Assembly (NCBI RefSeq): GCF_011745365.1
Contig: NW_024468909.1
Span: forward strand, 2,666,001-2,730,000
Direction: 5' to 3'
DNA: 64,000 nucleotides
Origin: Cryphonectria parasitica EP155
Taxonomy: Eukaryota > Ascomycota > Sordariomycetes > Diaporthales > Cryphonectriaceae
Positions 22,854 to 34,428 of this stretch are shown piece by piece. Position numbers and translations under genes: made by a program. How positions within the stretch are numbered: the first letter of the stretch is position 1; every line of letters starts with the position of its first letter. The notes beneath the pieces are model-generated. The model saw only the letters and a program-made list of their open reading frames with translations, was not told the DNA's origin and made no database searches.

Positions 22854-24069
22854 GTGGTCGCTACATTTGAGCACGGCTTGCTGTCCGTCTTTGCAACGAT
22901 AGGAAGGTGGCACAGGAATGTTGGGCCTGCGGTACTAGCTAGCTAGCAAACAACCACAATGACCAACAAAGCTCGACAGTCTGGGCTTGCTCCAACCTGC
23001 AAACGCCTTGTCCTCTGCCAAATTCTTCATGATCACCTTTCTTCTGAGATGCTATCTGATCACCCTGACCTTTTCTAAGTCTCTGTTACATTATGAGGGT
23101 TCCTGAGTAACGTCATCACCGCCATGCACATATCCCATAGGTAAGGTCGCGACTTATACTCTGGGGTCTTGAATGAAGCCCAGACACGCTTTCATGCAAG
23201 TATACAGGCCCATAGGCCAGAAGATCATCTCGCATAAGCCCCAAGGTCGAAGTCAGGAAGAACCAAAGCTCGCCACGTGGCTAGGATCTCTTGAACGCAG
23301 CAGATGACATGAGCACACCACCTTCAAAGTTTGCAAGCCACGGCTCCCGCCCTGGTCACCACAAAGGATCGATACGCGTTCAGCAGCAGCGCTTCGCACT
23401 TCATAGGATCCAGTCGCCTAGGTCAGGAATTTTCTCCTGTGGCAGGGACATAGCCGCGAGGCTGACCCCAATCTCTGCGCAGGTGATGCGACGATCCTCC
23501 CCAAGGGCTCGGTTTCCTGTGGGACACAAGTGCGATCCGACCTGTTCCAATGGAGCGGTCGAGTTGCGCTAGATGCTGAAAGAACAAATATAACTTAAGC
23601 TTTGCTAGATCCCTGCGAAAACTGCAAGACTCAGAGAGCCTGTGTATAGATTGGCTGTAATCCTGCAGAGAAAGGATCCTGACCCTTGCCGCTGAAAGCT
23701 AACATATTCCTGCTCCAGGAGGGCGGTGCGTGAGGCTCATTTATTTAGCGGTTAACCTCTTCGCTTTCTCATTCGCACTGGACCCACTTTACGACATTAG
23801 TGGACCGCATCCGAGCCCAGGCGTCGACTTATACACCAAGTTCGCAAGACGTCTCCTACTATAGCTAGGAGGAGTGGATGAATAAGTGGCTCAATTGTTG
23901 AGCTAATTGGCTTGAGGATTTCGTGTACGTCCATCATCGTAAACAGTACAAGGCTATGGGGACTCGTGAGAGGATCGTATAAGTATAAAACTATGCATGA
24001 AGCCATGCGTTTGTTGGGGATGGAAATGCATATGGTTGCAACAAGCTGCAGATACCCTCACAGGTCACC
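22854..24069. other. intergenic downstream of RPL10a
   Basis: A 1.2 kb spacer. The first 300 bp is the probable 3' UTR (AGCTAGCTAGC near 22938). The remainder shows no coding signal. The promoter of the next gene must lie within it. Confidence 0.5.
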
Positions 24070-26046
24070 ATGCACTCGACATCTGGCATAAATCTTCTAG
24101 CAATGGGCGCAAGCTCAGCCTCTGCTGCGTCGGCCGTTTATACCCAGCCATGCCCCCTCTACGGACAAGATTTGCCAGCGCCGACGAGTCTCTCTACGAG
24201 CAATGTTTTCCAGGCCGCCACAAGCTCGCTCAATTCACAGCTTGCAGGGACTCTGAACGGGACGAGTAATGCGACCTCGCTCTTCGGCACGCTGGACACC
24301 GAGGCGACGGCCTTCTCGGTGGAGTTCTTCTCGCTCAGCGAGGACGACCCATTGTTCACATACCATTACACACCCTCTCTGTTCAGCCAGAACAACACTG
24401 GAGTGGCGTGGGTGAACTCAGACTCAGTGTACCGGATTGGGAGCGTGTCCAAGCTGTGGACAGTCTACCTGTATCTCATCACGGCCGGGGATGGGTCCTG
24501 GAATGATCCCATCACCAAATACGTCCCCGAGCTAGAGGCGATCGCAAAGACACAAAAGTCGGACCCAGTGAACAATGTGAACTGGAACTCCATCACCATC
24601 GGCGCGCTGGCCAGTCAGTTGGCCGGCATTGGTCGAGATGCTGTGTACTCGCCCCAGTTGGCGTCCACGCTGGAGCTGCTGGGGATTCCGAACCAGGGCG
24701 GCAACAATCACTCTACATGTGGCTCTTTGTCCCTGGATATTATGACCCCGTGTAACCGATCACGTATGTTCTCCTCTCCATACAAAACGATGAAAGGAGA
24801 TACAATGAGGACGTGGGGCAGAAGAAGGAAAATAAAATGACTGACCATCCGCAGAGTTCTTCACCGACTATCCAACACAGCACCCCGTCGTGTCCGCCTT
24901 CCAGACCCCAATCTACTCCAATGCAGCGTACCAGATCTTATCTTACGCCATCGAGAACATCACAGGCCAGACCATGGAGGCCATCTTCGACCAGCACCTG
25001 GTCGCAGACCTCAACCTCACCTCCACCTCCTACGCCGCGCCCAACACGACCACCAACGCCGTGATTCCCCCTTTCGACACCACCATCAGCTGGTTTAGCG
25101 CCGACCTACACGACGAGACCCCGGCAGGCGGCTACTACAGCAGCATCAACGACATACGCGCCATAAGCAAAGCCATGCTCAGCTCAGCCCAGCTCGACCC
25201 GGCCGTCACGCGGCGGTGGATGAAGCCACACTCGCTCCTCTCCAACCCAGACGCCATGGTCGGCGCCCCCTGGGAGCTGCAGCGCGCCCCAGGCAGCCCT
25301 TACCTGATGATGATGACCAAATCCGGCGACGTGGGCATCTACGCGTCCTACGTCGTGCTCGTTCCGGAGCTCGAGGTGGGCTTCACCGTGCTGACGGCCG
25401 GCGCCGGGTATCAGGCGAACGTGGAGATCCTGGCGGACGTGCTGGCGGCGGTGCTGGTGCCGGCCGCACGGGCTGCCGCCAGGGACGAGGCCAAGGCCAA
25501 GTACGAGGGCGTCTATGCAGACGCGGCGACGGCTTCTAACATCACGCTCGAGGTGCTGGATGGCGAGCCCGGCCTGGCGCTGACGGGGTTCACCTTTGGC
25601 GGCGAGGACGTGATAACCACCCTGCTGGATGAACTCTATGGCAGTAACATCAGCGCACACCTGTACCCAACGGGCTTGTCCACGGCGACGTCGAACGGGA
25701 CTACGGCCAGTGCCTGGAGGGCCGTGTACCAGTTGGACCCGGAGCTGACGGACCCAGGTGCGTTCTCGTCGGATTGTGTCAGCTGGGCACAGGCGGACAG
25801 CATCATTTACGGTACGTAATCCTCGATACATTCTTTGCTTTTCTTAAAAGAAAAAAAAAAAAAAAGAAAAAAGGAAAAGCAAGAAGACGCAGGTCTTAAT
25901 TGTCTTTCCTTCCAAGACTTTGGCTGACATTGAACTTTCATGTAGGAGGAGTGGGTCTGGATGAATACCTGATCACAACAGCTGGGGACAAAGTTGTGAG
26001 TGTGACGCCCAGAATGCTGGGTGTTGCAATGACACCTAGCGCATGA
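24070..26046 (+). CDS. beta-lactamase-like (class C serine hydrolase) family protein
   Basis: Three exons, 24070-24763, 24855-25811 and 25946-26046, encode 583 residues. The class C nucleophile motif SVSK appears in YRIGSVSKLWTVY (about 120-132), and IYSNAAYQIL supplies the YxN element. The third exon completes a conserved tail (IIYGGVGLDEYL). Family members are serine beta-lactamase/DD-peptidase-fold hydrolases. In fungi most are secreted or biosynthetic hydrolases or transesterases, not resistance enzymes. Several N-glycosylation sequons and the mature-like start VYTQPCPLYG suggest secretion, but the leader (INLLAMGASSASAASA) is only weakly hydrophobic, so the true start may be in an unseen upstream exon. 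The substrate is unknown. Confidence 0.85.
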
Positions 26047-28885
26047 GGAGATGAGGTTTTGCGGTGACGTTGCAATATAATACATCAATGTAAGATCGAA
26101 TGGCCTTGCTCTTCACCATCGCAACAGAGGATAGACATGGGATTGAAGGGCTCCTCATTGACACATCAGACAAGGCCTCCCGCATTGGGGGGGGGGGGGG
26201 GGAGGGTTGGATCTATATTCAAGTAATGGTCGCTATGTAATGTTGTTGGCACTTAACTCGACGGATGTCATGGCTGAGCAGAGCCGCTTGACTGTGTAAC
26301 AAAATTGTAAAGTTGGAGGCCAAGGGGAAAATACTTAGCCAGACAGAACACAGTACAACTGCGGAATCAAGTCTTCCGGTCACAGCCAAATCCATCAGAC
26401 TCGTCACTGCAGGTAAGAGAACAATGTCATTCCGAATCCTGAAGACGAAAAACTCTGGTTTGTCGACGGGCGAACTGCCGCAAAGGAGAAGTAATGCCTT
26501 TGCCGAACCGATGTTTCCCAAACGTCAACCGGAGATTTCTGTCGTTCAAGAGGCGAACTGGCAAGGAAAGACAGAGGGAGGGTGGACGGGTACGTTGAGG
26601 ATATCCCAGCATGTCAAAGTAATGGGGCAAAGCCAGCGATTGGCTACTCAAGCTCTATCTAGTTGATGCGGGGCGCCTGAAACAGGCCTGGGGGTCCCGT
26701 TCAGGACTCGTCTGGATCCTGGAGGATTCTTTTTCTGGCACTCCTCGAGGAGACGATGGGGTGTTCGTGGAATCGATCAAGAGATTTTATCGAACAGGCT
26801 GGACAGGATGAAGATACCTTTCCTAAAGTCGAACCTTTTCTGCTGGTTAGTTACTGTTGGTATGGTTGCGATAGGTGTTTCACTGATCCACTCGGTGTCC
26901 CGATACAGTAGGCCAAGCTTTCTTGTCTTGACTCCAGGGCCCTGCAGAAGTTCTCGACACTGGAAACCTCTCGCTCTGAGGAAGGAGACCTGTCGATTTG
27001 CCGAATCTCGGTCCCTTCCGATCGGTGTTGCTCCACAGGCATCTTCTTTTTTCTGCACTATACAGTCATCTACAATGCTTTTAGGTCAGTCCTGTTGGTG
27101 ACACAACTTTTGACCTGGCTGCCGTGTGGCAGACGATCATGGGTGGGTTTGCCATTGGGGACTCTAAGTACTTTGTATCTACGGGGGGCTGAGACAGATC
27201 TGTCTGATCCATCTTCACTTTTTACAACAAGAAAGCACTCTGCGTTTGTCTCACCCATCAGGTTCTCCCTTCTCTCTTCTTCTCCTTTTTCTTTTCTCCT
27301 CAACGCTCTTCAAATATTTGGTGTCGAGTTGTAGACAGCCATTCATGTAATTTTTGGGGGGGTTAGGTACAACAGTGCATCTAATAGATAGTATAGGGGT
27401 CCAATTATAGTCAGCGCCCAAGGTGGGAAGAATAGGCTAGTGTAATGATAAATGAACCCCCACATTATTAAAAGCCGTCTGTGCAACGGATCAGTGCCTT
27501 TTCTTCTTCCTCTTGTAATGAATTACTTGGTACTTGGTACCATAGAATATTACGCGCTGACCAATGCATCCATACCACCACTTTCAGTCTCGCAAGACAA
27601 AAACACATGTATGGTAATAATATCCTTCTGGCTCCTTAAAGGCCAGGGACAGGCAGTGGCAGAATCTATGTTCATCATTTATACTATGCACTAGATACAT
27701 AAGCTTGTTAGTCAAGCCAAGATACCTTCACAGTAACCTCCGTGCACTGTCACAAGTCCAAGCGCGCATGCCAGCGCCTACCCCTGTGTACTACAAGACA
27801 ATAGGTCGATGCGAGCAGATGGAGCAGCTACCGGCAGCAAGTCCGCAGACGATGTGACAGACTAGGGGGTCGTCCCGCGAACTGCATCTGTGCGTTGAAA
27901 CGCTCGAGAGCCCCCCATCTCATGGGCCAGCACGCCACTACCTCCTCGGAAGCTTGAGTTGCCACCTCGCCGGCGAGTCAGGAGGGACTGACGTGCCACG
28001 CAGATATTCGTCCTCGTTCTTTGCCCAGAAACTCACCGTCTGCTCACATTCCCAAAGGTCGCGACGATGCCTGTCTCAACGTCGCTTAGCGGCTTGTCTT
28101 CTACTCGACTGGACGCTGCGTGACTGTCATCGACTTGCCCCTCCTCAAACGCCTTGTCTCGACGTACAGCATCTTGTCCATAGACAGTCACCGTACGCCT
28201 TTCGTCTGATATTTTGGGTCGTCTACGGTTCTTCCTATCACGCAAAGAGATTGTGACTATGCATTGGTACACTTACACGTCACATTCACCATGCCCCCCC
28301 AGCTTGAATTCTGATCTGCAAGCCCTCTAGACCCGAGGGAGAGGCACTACCCGGCGAGGGTGTCATCAGAACTGTTCCCATGTGTATAAGCCACATTGGC
28401 CCAAGTCCGTGCCACTCATCGAAAACGGTACATCGCCGTCGGATGCAGTAGCGGCTTCAGCAGCCTCATCTGATCTTTTGAAGTCCTTGTCAAGAAGCTC
28501 TGACTCTAGCTCCTGTTGTCGAGACGCTGCGGAGCGTCTGATGCTCCACAGCCATGAGCTCCAGATACTAGGGCCGGATGTCATTGTCTGCTCTGCCATC
28601 TCATACATGGACATCACGGGCGGTTGACACAGGACTACGCAAATTTCATGGTCTCTTCTTTTTTTCGAAACTTGTTCCGTACATAGAGATATCATGAAAT
28701 CAGATGTGGTGGGTTTCCAGGCGATACGTAACCCATCTACTCTGTTATTTCTCTTTTAGAACACTCCTTGTCCTCTCTTCATCTCTTCTCTCCTCCTTCG
28801 AACCATCGCCACTCCATGTTCAACTGAGAACAAAAGCTTAAATATCATCACCAGTGGTGATAAGGTGATACGCTTCAAATTCGAT
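26047..28885. other. gene-poor spacer
   Basis: There are 2.8 kb with no supported gene. It contains a G16 run (26187-26202). An ORF on the minus strand at 28366-28695 and one on the plus at 26808-27101 are short, have no recognisable family and are left out. The last 150 bp before 28886 is C/T-rich and presumably the receptor leader. Confidence 0.5.
26187..26202. repeat. G16 homopolymer
   Basis: Sixteen consecutive G on the plus strand, seen directly. Its length may be affected by sequencing error. Confidence 0.9.
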
Positions 28886-30623
28886 ATGCAAATCCCTTCA
28901 GCGTCTGTCATCAGTCACTGGCCTGCGGCAAATTACACCAACCCGGTGACCAGAGGACCGGCGGCTATCATCGTCGTCTCTGTCCTGCTTTTCTTGGTCA
29001 CTACGCTTCTCGCCATTCGAATCTACACTCGCTTGCGAATATCAAAGGGTTTTGGGCTGGATGATGTGCTCATATTGGTGGCCTATGTAAGTCTCCATCT
29101 ACCGCCATTTTCTATTCAAGTTGTGCATACAATGAATTTAACAACAAAGTAGGTCCCAACGGCCGCTTTCGCCAGCATCTCCTTCGTGGCACAGGTGGAC
29201 TTTGGCTGGGGCAGACATGTCTGGGATATTCCGCTCAACTTCGTGACTCCAGGCTTACAATTGAGGTGAGCATCATATGTGCTCAAGCCATTACTATCTG
29301 AGCAAGTCCTGGGTCCCAGCATTATACTAAACTCCTAAGCAGCCTGGCTTCACAGTTGCTGTTCGACCTCTCCACGACGTTGACAAAGCTCTCGATGCTG
29401 TCACTGATCTACAGAGTTGTGTCTATCGATAATAGCCGGTACAGATACATTGTAATCGCAGTTGCTGCTTTCGTCAGCCTCGACGGCCTGATCTTCTTCA
29501 TACTCGTCACTTTTCAGTGCAGGCAAGTTGGAGCTCGCCCCATGTTGACGAGACTTTTTCCAAAAAAAAAAAAAAAAAAAAAAAAAAAACCCCATAGCTA
29601 ACAGTGAACACAGTCCCGTTTCGGCATACTGGACGTTATCTATCGAGCCACAGATGTGTATCAACCAGCCCAAGCACCTACTCGCTGCCGGGTGCATCAA
29701 CACGATTACGGATTTCATCATCGTCCTCATTCCGATCCCGTACGTCCGTCGTCTTAAGCTGCCTCGGAAGCAGCAGATCATAGTCGGCAGCCTATTCGCC
29801 GGCGGTGTATTCGTGACGGCTGCTGGAGCCGTGAGGACTGCGGTCACCTTTATGTCCTACGATGACCCGAACAAAGACCTGACGTGGAACTCTATTTCCG
29901 TCCTCATCGTCAGCGCTCTTGAGCTTCACATCGGCATTGTAAGTCTAGATTCTCATTCCATGAGTGCCTGGCTCCGTTGATCAACTTCCATTTGCTAAAC
30001 GCTATATCGTTCTCTTTATCTAGATCTGCGCCTCGATCCCTTCTATCAAACCCTTCTTCGCTCTCTATCTTCCTCAAGTACTCGGACTCTCAGGCTCCTG
30101 GCGCTCCCGCCACTCGCAATCCCGTCTTGCAGCGGAAAAGGCCATGTCGCAGGAAGCTCTCGACCCAGATTTCTGGCACGTCACGCATCGAGGGTCCCTC
30201 GATTCCCCGGCTGCAAGCACGATCGGGTCTCCATCATTGGTGATGCAAATGAGAGGAAAAGCCCCGATGCCAGGCATGCCGACGCCAACGCGCCCGCCGC
30301 GAACACAGTCCACCCTGCGAACCTTCTCCACAATACAAGAATCGAAACAATACCGCGGTTCACTGCGGTCTGGGACGCCGACAAGCATGTCTACGACGTC
30401 GACATCAATACTCGGGCCCAGAGCCTCGCTAGCACAACCGCCAGACTTGAACAAGCCGCTGCCTACGATACGAACGAACTCGATTATGGGCTCGTGGTCC
30501 GTGGCGGAGGGCGACGAGGAGGGTGGCTCGTCAAATAACATCATGAGCGTTTATCAGTTTGTTCCTCATGAGGATGGTCATATCAGTGTGTACAAAACCA
30601 GAGGAGATGGCCATGGAGGATGA
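28886..30623 (+). CDS. Pth11-like / fungal rhodopsin-type GPCR-like membrane protein
   Basis: Five exons, 28886-29086, 29153-29265, 29343-29522, 29614-29938 and 30024-30623, encode 472 residues. Seven helices are expected: the first contains IIVVSVLLFLVTTLLAIRIY, followed by KGFGLDDVLILVAY. Family hallmarks are the GWGRHVWDIP loop, FQCSPVSAYWTL after helix 4, and AGCINTITDFIIVLIPIPYV. There is no N-terminal CFEM domain. A long Ser/Thr/Pro-rich cytosolic tail follows (about residues 300-472). Pth11-type proteins sense surface or nutrient cues in moulds; no ligand can be assigned. Intron 3 begins with GC (AG|GCAAGT), a GC-AG intron, and holds an A28 run. Alternative donors there do not restore the conserved FQCSPVS. 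Confidence 0.86.
29562..29589. repeat. A28 homopolymer within receptor intron 3
   Basis: Twenty-eight consecutive A between the GC donor at 29523 and the acceptor at 29613, seen directly. Confidence 0.92.
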
Positions 30624-31259
30624 TGAGGCGTGGAGGATGTTCTATTGTTCTTCGCTGGATGCACCATACCAACCTACTTGGGGGTTTTCACCTAATTATA
30701 TACCGGGCCTGCGAGCGCCATTGGCCTGCAAGAGATGCTTGCCAGCGTAGTAGGACGAGGTCCACCACTCAGCCGGATTCGAATCTCGGCGAGGATGTGA
30801 CCCTCTCTACCACTCACGGGTGATACCTGCGTGGAGCACGCTCATAGGTACGGCCGCTTGACACGAGCCATGGCAAGTCAAGATCTAGTGCGCTCGAGTA
30901 CTGTAGTACAGCTGTTACTCTTTCGTGGCTAGATGAAAGAGCCCTCCTGGACCGAAACCAGATACAAAAGGTCAATATACAAGCATGAACTTCAAGTCAC
31001 GTGCCAAGCTCTCAATGTGGGTGTCAACCCTGTATATTGTGATCATTTCCCAGACAATACAAGACGGACAGCGTAACATCACCATTAATCGTGGCGCAAG
31101 GCTCATTATTGTCCTACTTTTCATTCAACCACATAGGTAGTGAAGTCATCATCACCAAATCCGTCTTGCTAAGACTCTTTGTCAAAAGCGTATTAGAATG
31201 TATAAATCAGATGTACAACACTGTTTGTATATAGGAAATTTAGCCGCCTCAACATAAAG
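30624..31259. other. intergenic, start of AT-richer tract
   Basis: This is the 3' flank of the receptor gene. From about 31000 the base composition becomes visibly AT-richer. A TTCGAAT-containing palindrome near 30772-30792 does not make a tRNA. Confidence 0.45.
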
Positions 31260-32120
31260 TTCCAGACCTGACCTTGGAGCATCATATTAAAATAGCTAGC
31301 GAAGATATAGCAAAAGAAGCCAAGCTGAGCGGTTGAAAACTGCGCGTTAGCCAAAGTATCTCGTAACTGACCCGTATAATCCACTCTCTATCAGCACCGA
31401 AGCCGTAAGTGTAAATGCTGTCGGTTTGACTGAAGGCGACGCGGCAACTTTTGGTCTTCGAGCATTGATACGTAAGCGCTGCTCAGTACATTCTAGATCT
31501 CAATAGAGTCATCGTGTGATCCTGAAGTGACGTAGTAGCCGTCAGGCGAGAAGACTACATATATAAATCAACCGCTATGGTACTCGAACCTCGATATTCA
31601 GACATCGCTTTGTACATCCCAGGTCCGAACAGTGCAATCCCATGATCCTGAGGCTCCACTACAACCGTCGGACGAGGAGACTGCAGACAGGGCACATTCG
31701 CTGTAGCCTTCGAGTGTCGATGTGGAGGTATCCCAGTCTTCCGGTCACGTTCTTCAAACACAGACATGCTCCTCTAGGTAATATGTTGTCACCATGACAC
31801 AAAAAGAGCGCCGTACAATTGATTTGTGATATCCAATTTCGTCACAACGAAAAATTTTATTTACTCTTGGACTGTGCTCGGGGAGGACCTGGCGGAAGAG
31901 AGGGTGGAATAACTGAACGAGTCCAGTATTATTATTGTTTTTCAGGAAGAGAGAGAATGAAACGGAGATGCTGTGGACGGTTATGAACGAGCCACTTTGA
32001 AGGTTCAGGAGTTTCCCTACAGTCACGGCGGACAAGGGACTAGGTAGAAGAAGATGGTGCCAACTATTCGCTTGAAGTTGTTGAGAAACTTGTTTTCCAT
32101 AGTGTCAGGGTCGTAATCGA
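31260..32120 (-). pseudogene. relic of a NACHT-WD40 (NLR-type) gene, 3' part
   Basis: Read on the minus strand from high to low coordinate, broken frames match the order of a fungal NACHT-WD40 protein. (1) FLNNFKRIVGTIFFYL, then SAVTVGKLLNLQSG and LVQLFHPLFRQVL (about 31870-32100) resembles the post-NACHT helical region (KxIVGxIV...LLHPSFRDFL). (2) TLEGYSECALSAVSSSDG with SGSWDCTVRTWDV (about 31600-31740) is a WD40 blade, followed by a stop. (3) VVFSPDGYYVTSGSHDDSIEI (about 31495-31560) is a second blade in another frame, ending at a stop. (4) GFGADREWIIRVSYEILWL (about 31320-31400) resembles the conserved C-terminal tail. Frameshifts and stops make it non-functional. The nucleotide-binding part is not recognisable upstream. 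These proteins are fungal incompatibility and immune-type receptors. Confidence 0.72.
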
Positions 32121-34428
32121 TTCCTTTGTACTTTACTCGATCTCGGCAACGATCTAACCAAGTATTAGTATATGTGACCTCTCCGTATGTACGTTTTCTT
32201 AAGAACGCAGAGTGACTTCCTTGGCTGAGCGGAAATGTCAAGCATTTTACCAAACATTATGAAGATATCCTTATTGTTGACGAGGCTGAAGCAATCAGGG
32301 AAAGAGAAATTTTATCATATGTATTTCGCTAATGCTGATACATATCTTCCTTGTAGCCACAAGCACGTATCGCCATTCATGCAAAACTCGCAGGTCATCC
32401 TTGATGCCGAAACAATTGAGCATCCTCCTTGCAGTTCGACTGCATCTCATTCAATGGCCAGTGTTTATCATGAACCACCAGTCCTGCATACTGCTAGACA
32501 AAATGAATGTAATCAAACACTTTTCTACTTACATGATAACATTGAGAATGTTTCTAATCCTTCGCTGGTATGTCTTTTGCTTGTTTGCTCGAAGGTAAAT
32601 GGCCGGGCTTAGTGGTCTATGTGACGGAGGTAGCTAGCACAGTGGTAGAAGTGTTGAGGCCTTGATGGCCTCTTGATGTGTATGTAAGCCTTTGGCCCTT
32701 TACCTTTTCTCACATCTATCTGTTGTATTAACTATCTACAAACCCGAGATAGCAAATTTCAGGAGAGCTTGACTTTTTTTACTAGGCCTGATATCAACAC
32801 TGGTCATAGCACTTAGAAATGAGCTACCAGGCTCTCAAGTGCTCCGTTGCAAAGTGGTCACCAGTACGTGCACTGGCTAGTGCCCTTATATCTCGTCACA
32901 CTCTGTTTCGGCTCGGTTCGTGTTGTTCTGTGTACTTTATATAAACACTTTAACAATAGTCAGATGTTATCAATGATCTTGTACTGATTTGCTGATAGAT
33001 AAATGAATCTGTATATGGGCTACATGCGGCACTGTAGACATTGACTCTGCCTCGCGGACAACGCAGGCGAGTCACAAGTTATGTGTGAGTACTTGTACCA
33101 TCAAATGACACTATTTGGATGATAGTACACGGTGTACGTTCAATATTAGCAATTTTAGAATTGCTCTTATGAATCCAGTTTCACGAGGCAAATAAAATCT
33201 ACCTGAAGTCCTGAAACCAAGTTGAATAACATCTGGAGGTTGAGGAAACGCAAATTGGCCGCCCCGCCCCCATCCCCAAAACGAATAAAAAAGAAATCGC
33301 TTGGTAACGGCAGATCGTAAACACCTGGGCAGAATTGGATTCAATGAGTCAAATGACATTGAGAGGGATCGAGCTTTGTTCTTTTCATGTTTGGTTACCT
33401 GGAAATTCTTGCGAAGCGTAAGTGCCGCAAACAACTGTACCTGTAGAAGATCTACGCAACTTGCATCGGCTCCTCTGCTCTCCGAACACAACAACCTCTG
33501 CGTCCAGTTTTTATACTTCATTACGAATGGAGCTTGGTTCGTTTGTTGACGAGAGAATCGTATCTCCTCCAGCTTTTGGTGAAGCGAAAACCTCAAGAGT
33601 TGGGGAAGATCGCAATCTGAAGAATTGTGGGTGGTTCGGAACGGAAACTGTTATTGAGCATGACACCGGCCAAGCCGATCAATTTATCTGGTTTCATTCG
33701 CAAACCATAAAATTCGTACTGGCATTGGCGTGTCGTGCTTAACTCGGAAAGCATAAAAAACCCCTCCCGGATGCTTTGCTCGCGTACCACAGGCCCTTTT
33801 TTCCGCCTAGAAAAGCATAAACGTTGCTTTATGTGTTCATAATCCGAGTCATGTGGTTGCAGACATGGTGTTTCGGTGAGTGCTGCTCTGGCAGTTGATA
33901 CGACAATACTATGTAGTGCGCTGTGGATAAGGTTTTGCCTTGCCCGTTCCGAGGTTACGGCGAGCGTTGTCCATGACACAGCTGGCTTCTGTCGGTGTGC
34001 GTTGAATGGTTCAAATACAGCGTGAATGCGATCAGCACACATGTGCGTGAGGGCCAGCTTCCGGCTGGACGGCATGGAATAAATAGACCACGCGGGTGTG
34101 TGCTTTATACGATATCTGGGACGAGACGCTTGTGGTCCGGGAGCGGTGGACATCTCGAGCTATTAATACTGGATGGTGTTTTACTGCAAGCTCGCATCAT
34201 TATTTTAATTACTTGCCGGGATTTGGTCGGCACATTGTGCCTTCAATAGCATGGAACAAACTCTGTTAATACCATGCTCCTGTACCGGGATTTGCCACTT
34301 CCTGGGATTTAACATGCTGTGCTCACTCCTGATGCATTTCTAATTCTCCACATCTCGGTCATCGTCCTCGTTCCTGGTCTCTCATTCTGCATCCTCTCAA
34401 CGGTGTGCCACCCTAAAGTTTTGGCTTC
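32121..34428. other. AT-rich gene-poor tract
   Basis: There are 2.3 kb with no supported gene. The first few hundred bases may be further decayed sequence of the NACHT-WD40 relic but I cannot align them. Near 32620-32700 there is a tRNA-like segment (D-arm-like GTAGCTAGCACAGTGGTAGA, then a stem with loop CTTGATG) without a T-arm. A 186-codon minus-strand ORF at 33593-34153 has no recognisable family. Confidence 0.45.

Noticed and set aside
26808..27101. 97-codon plus-strand ORF with a hydrophobic N-terminus suggesting a small secreted protein
   Set aside because: The hydrophobic stretch is not followed by a cleavage-like site or Cys pattern; composition of the rest is random.
28366..28695. 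109-codon minus-strand ORF upstream of the Pth11-like gene
   Set aside because: Hydrophilic and somewhat protein-like, but no family, no clear promoter space and no homologue that I can recall.
30740..30860. TTCGAAT palindrome resembling a tRNA T-loop, with GAGTGGTAGAGA nearby on the minus strand
   Set aside because: No pairing acceptor stem on either strand and the spacing between D-like and T-like elements (about 22 bases) is too short.
33593..34153. 186-codon minus-strand ORF in the AT-rich tract
   Set aside because: The longest ORF locally, but no recognisable motif, no helix pattern and no splice-linked continuation.
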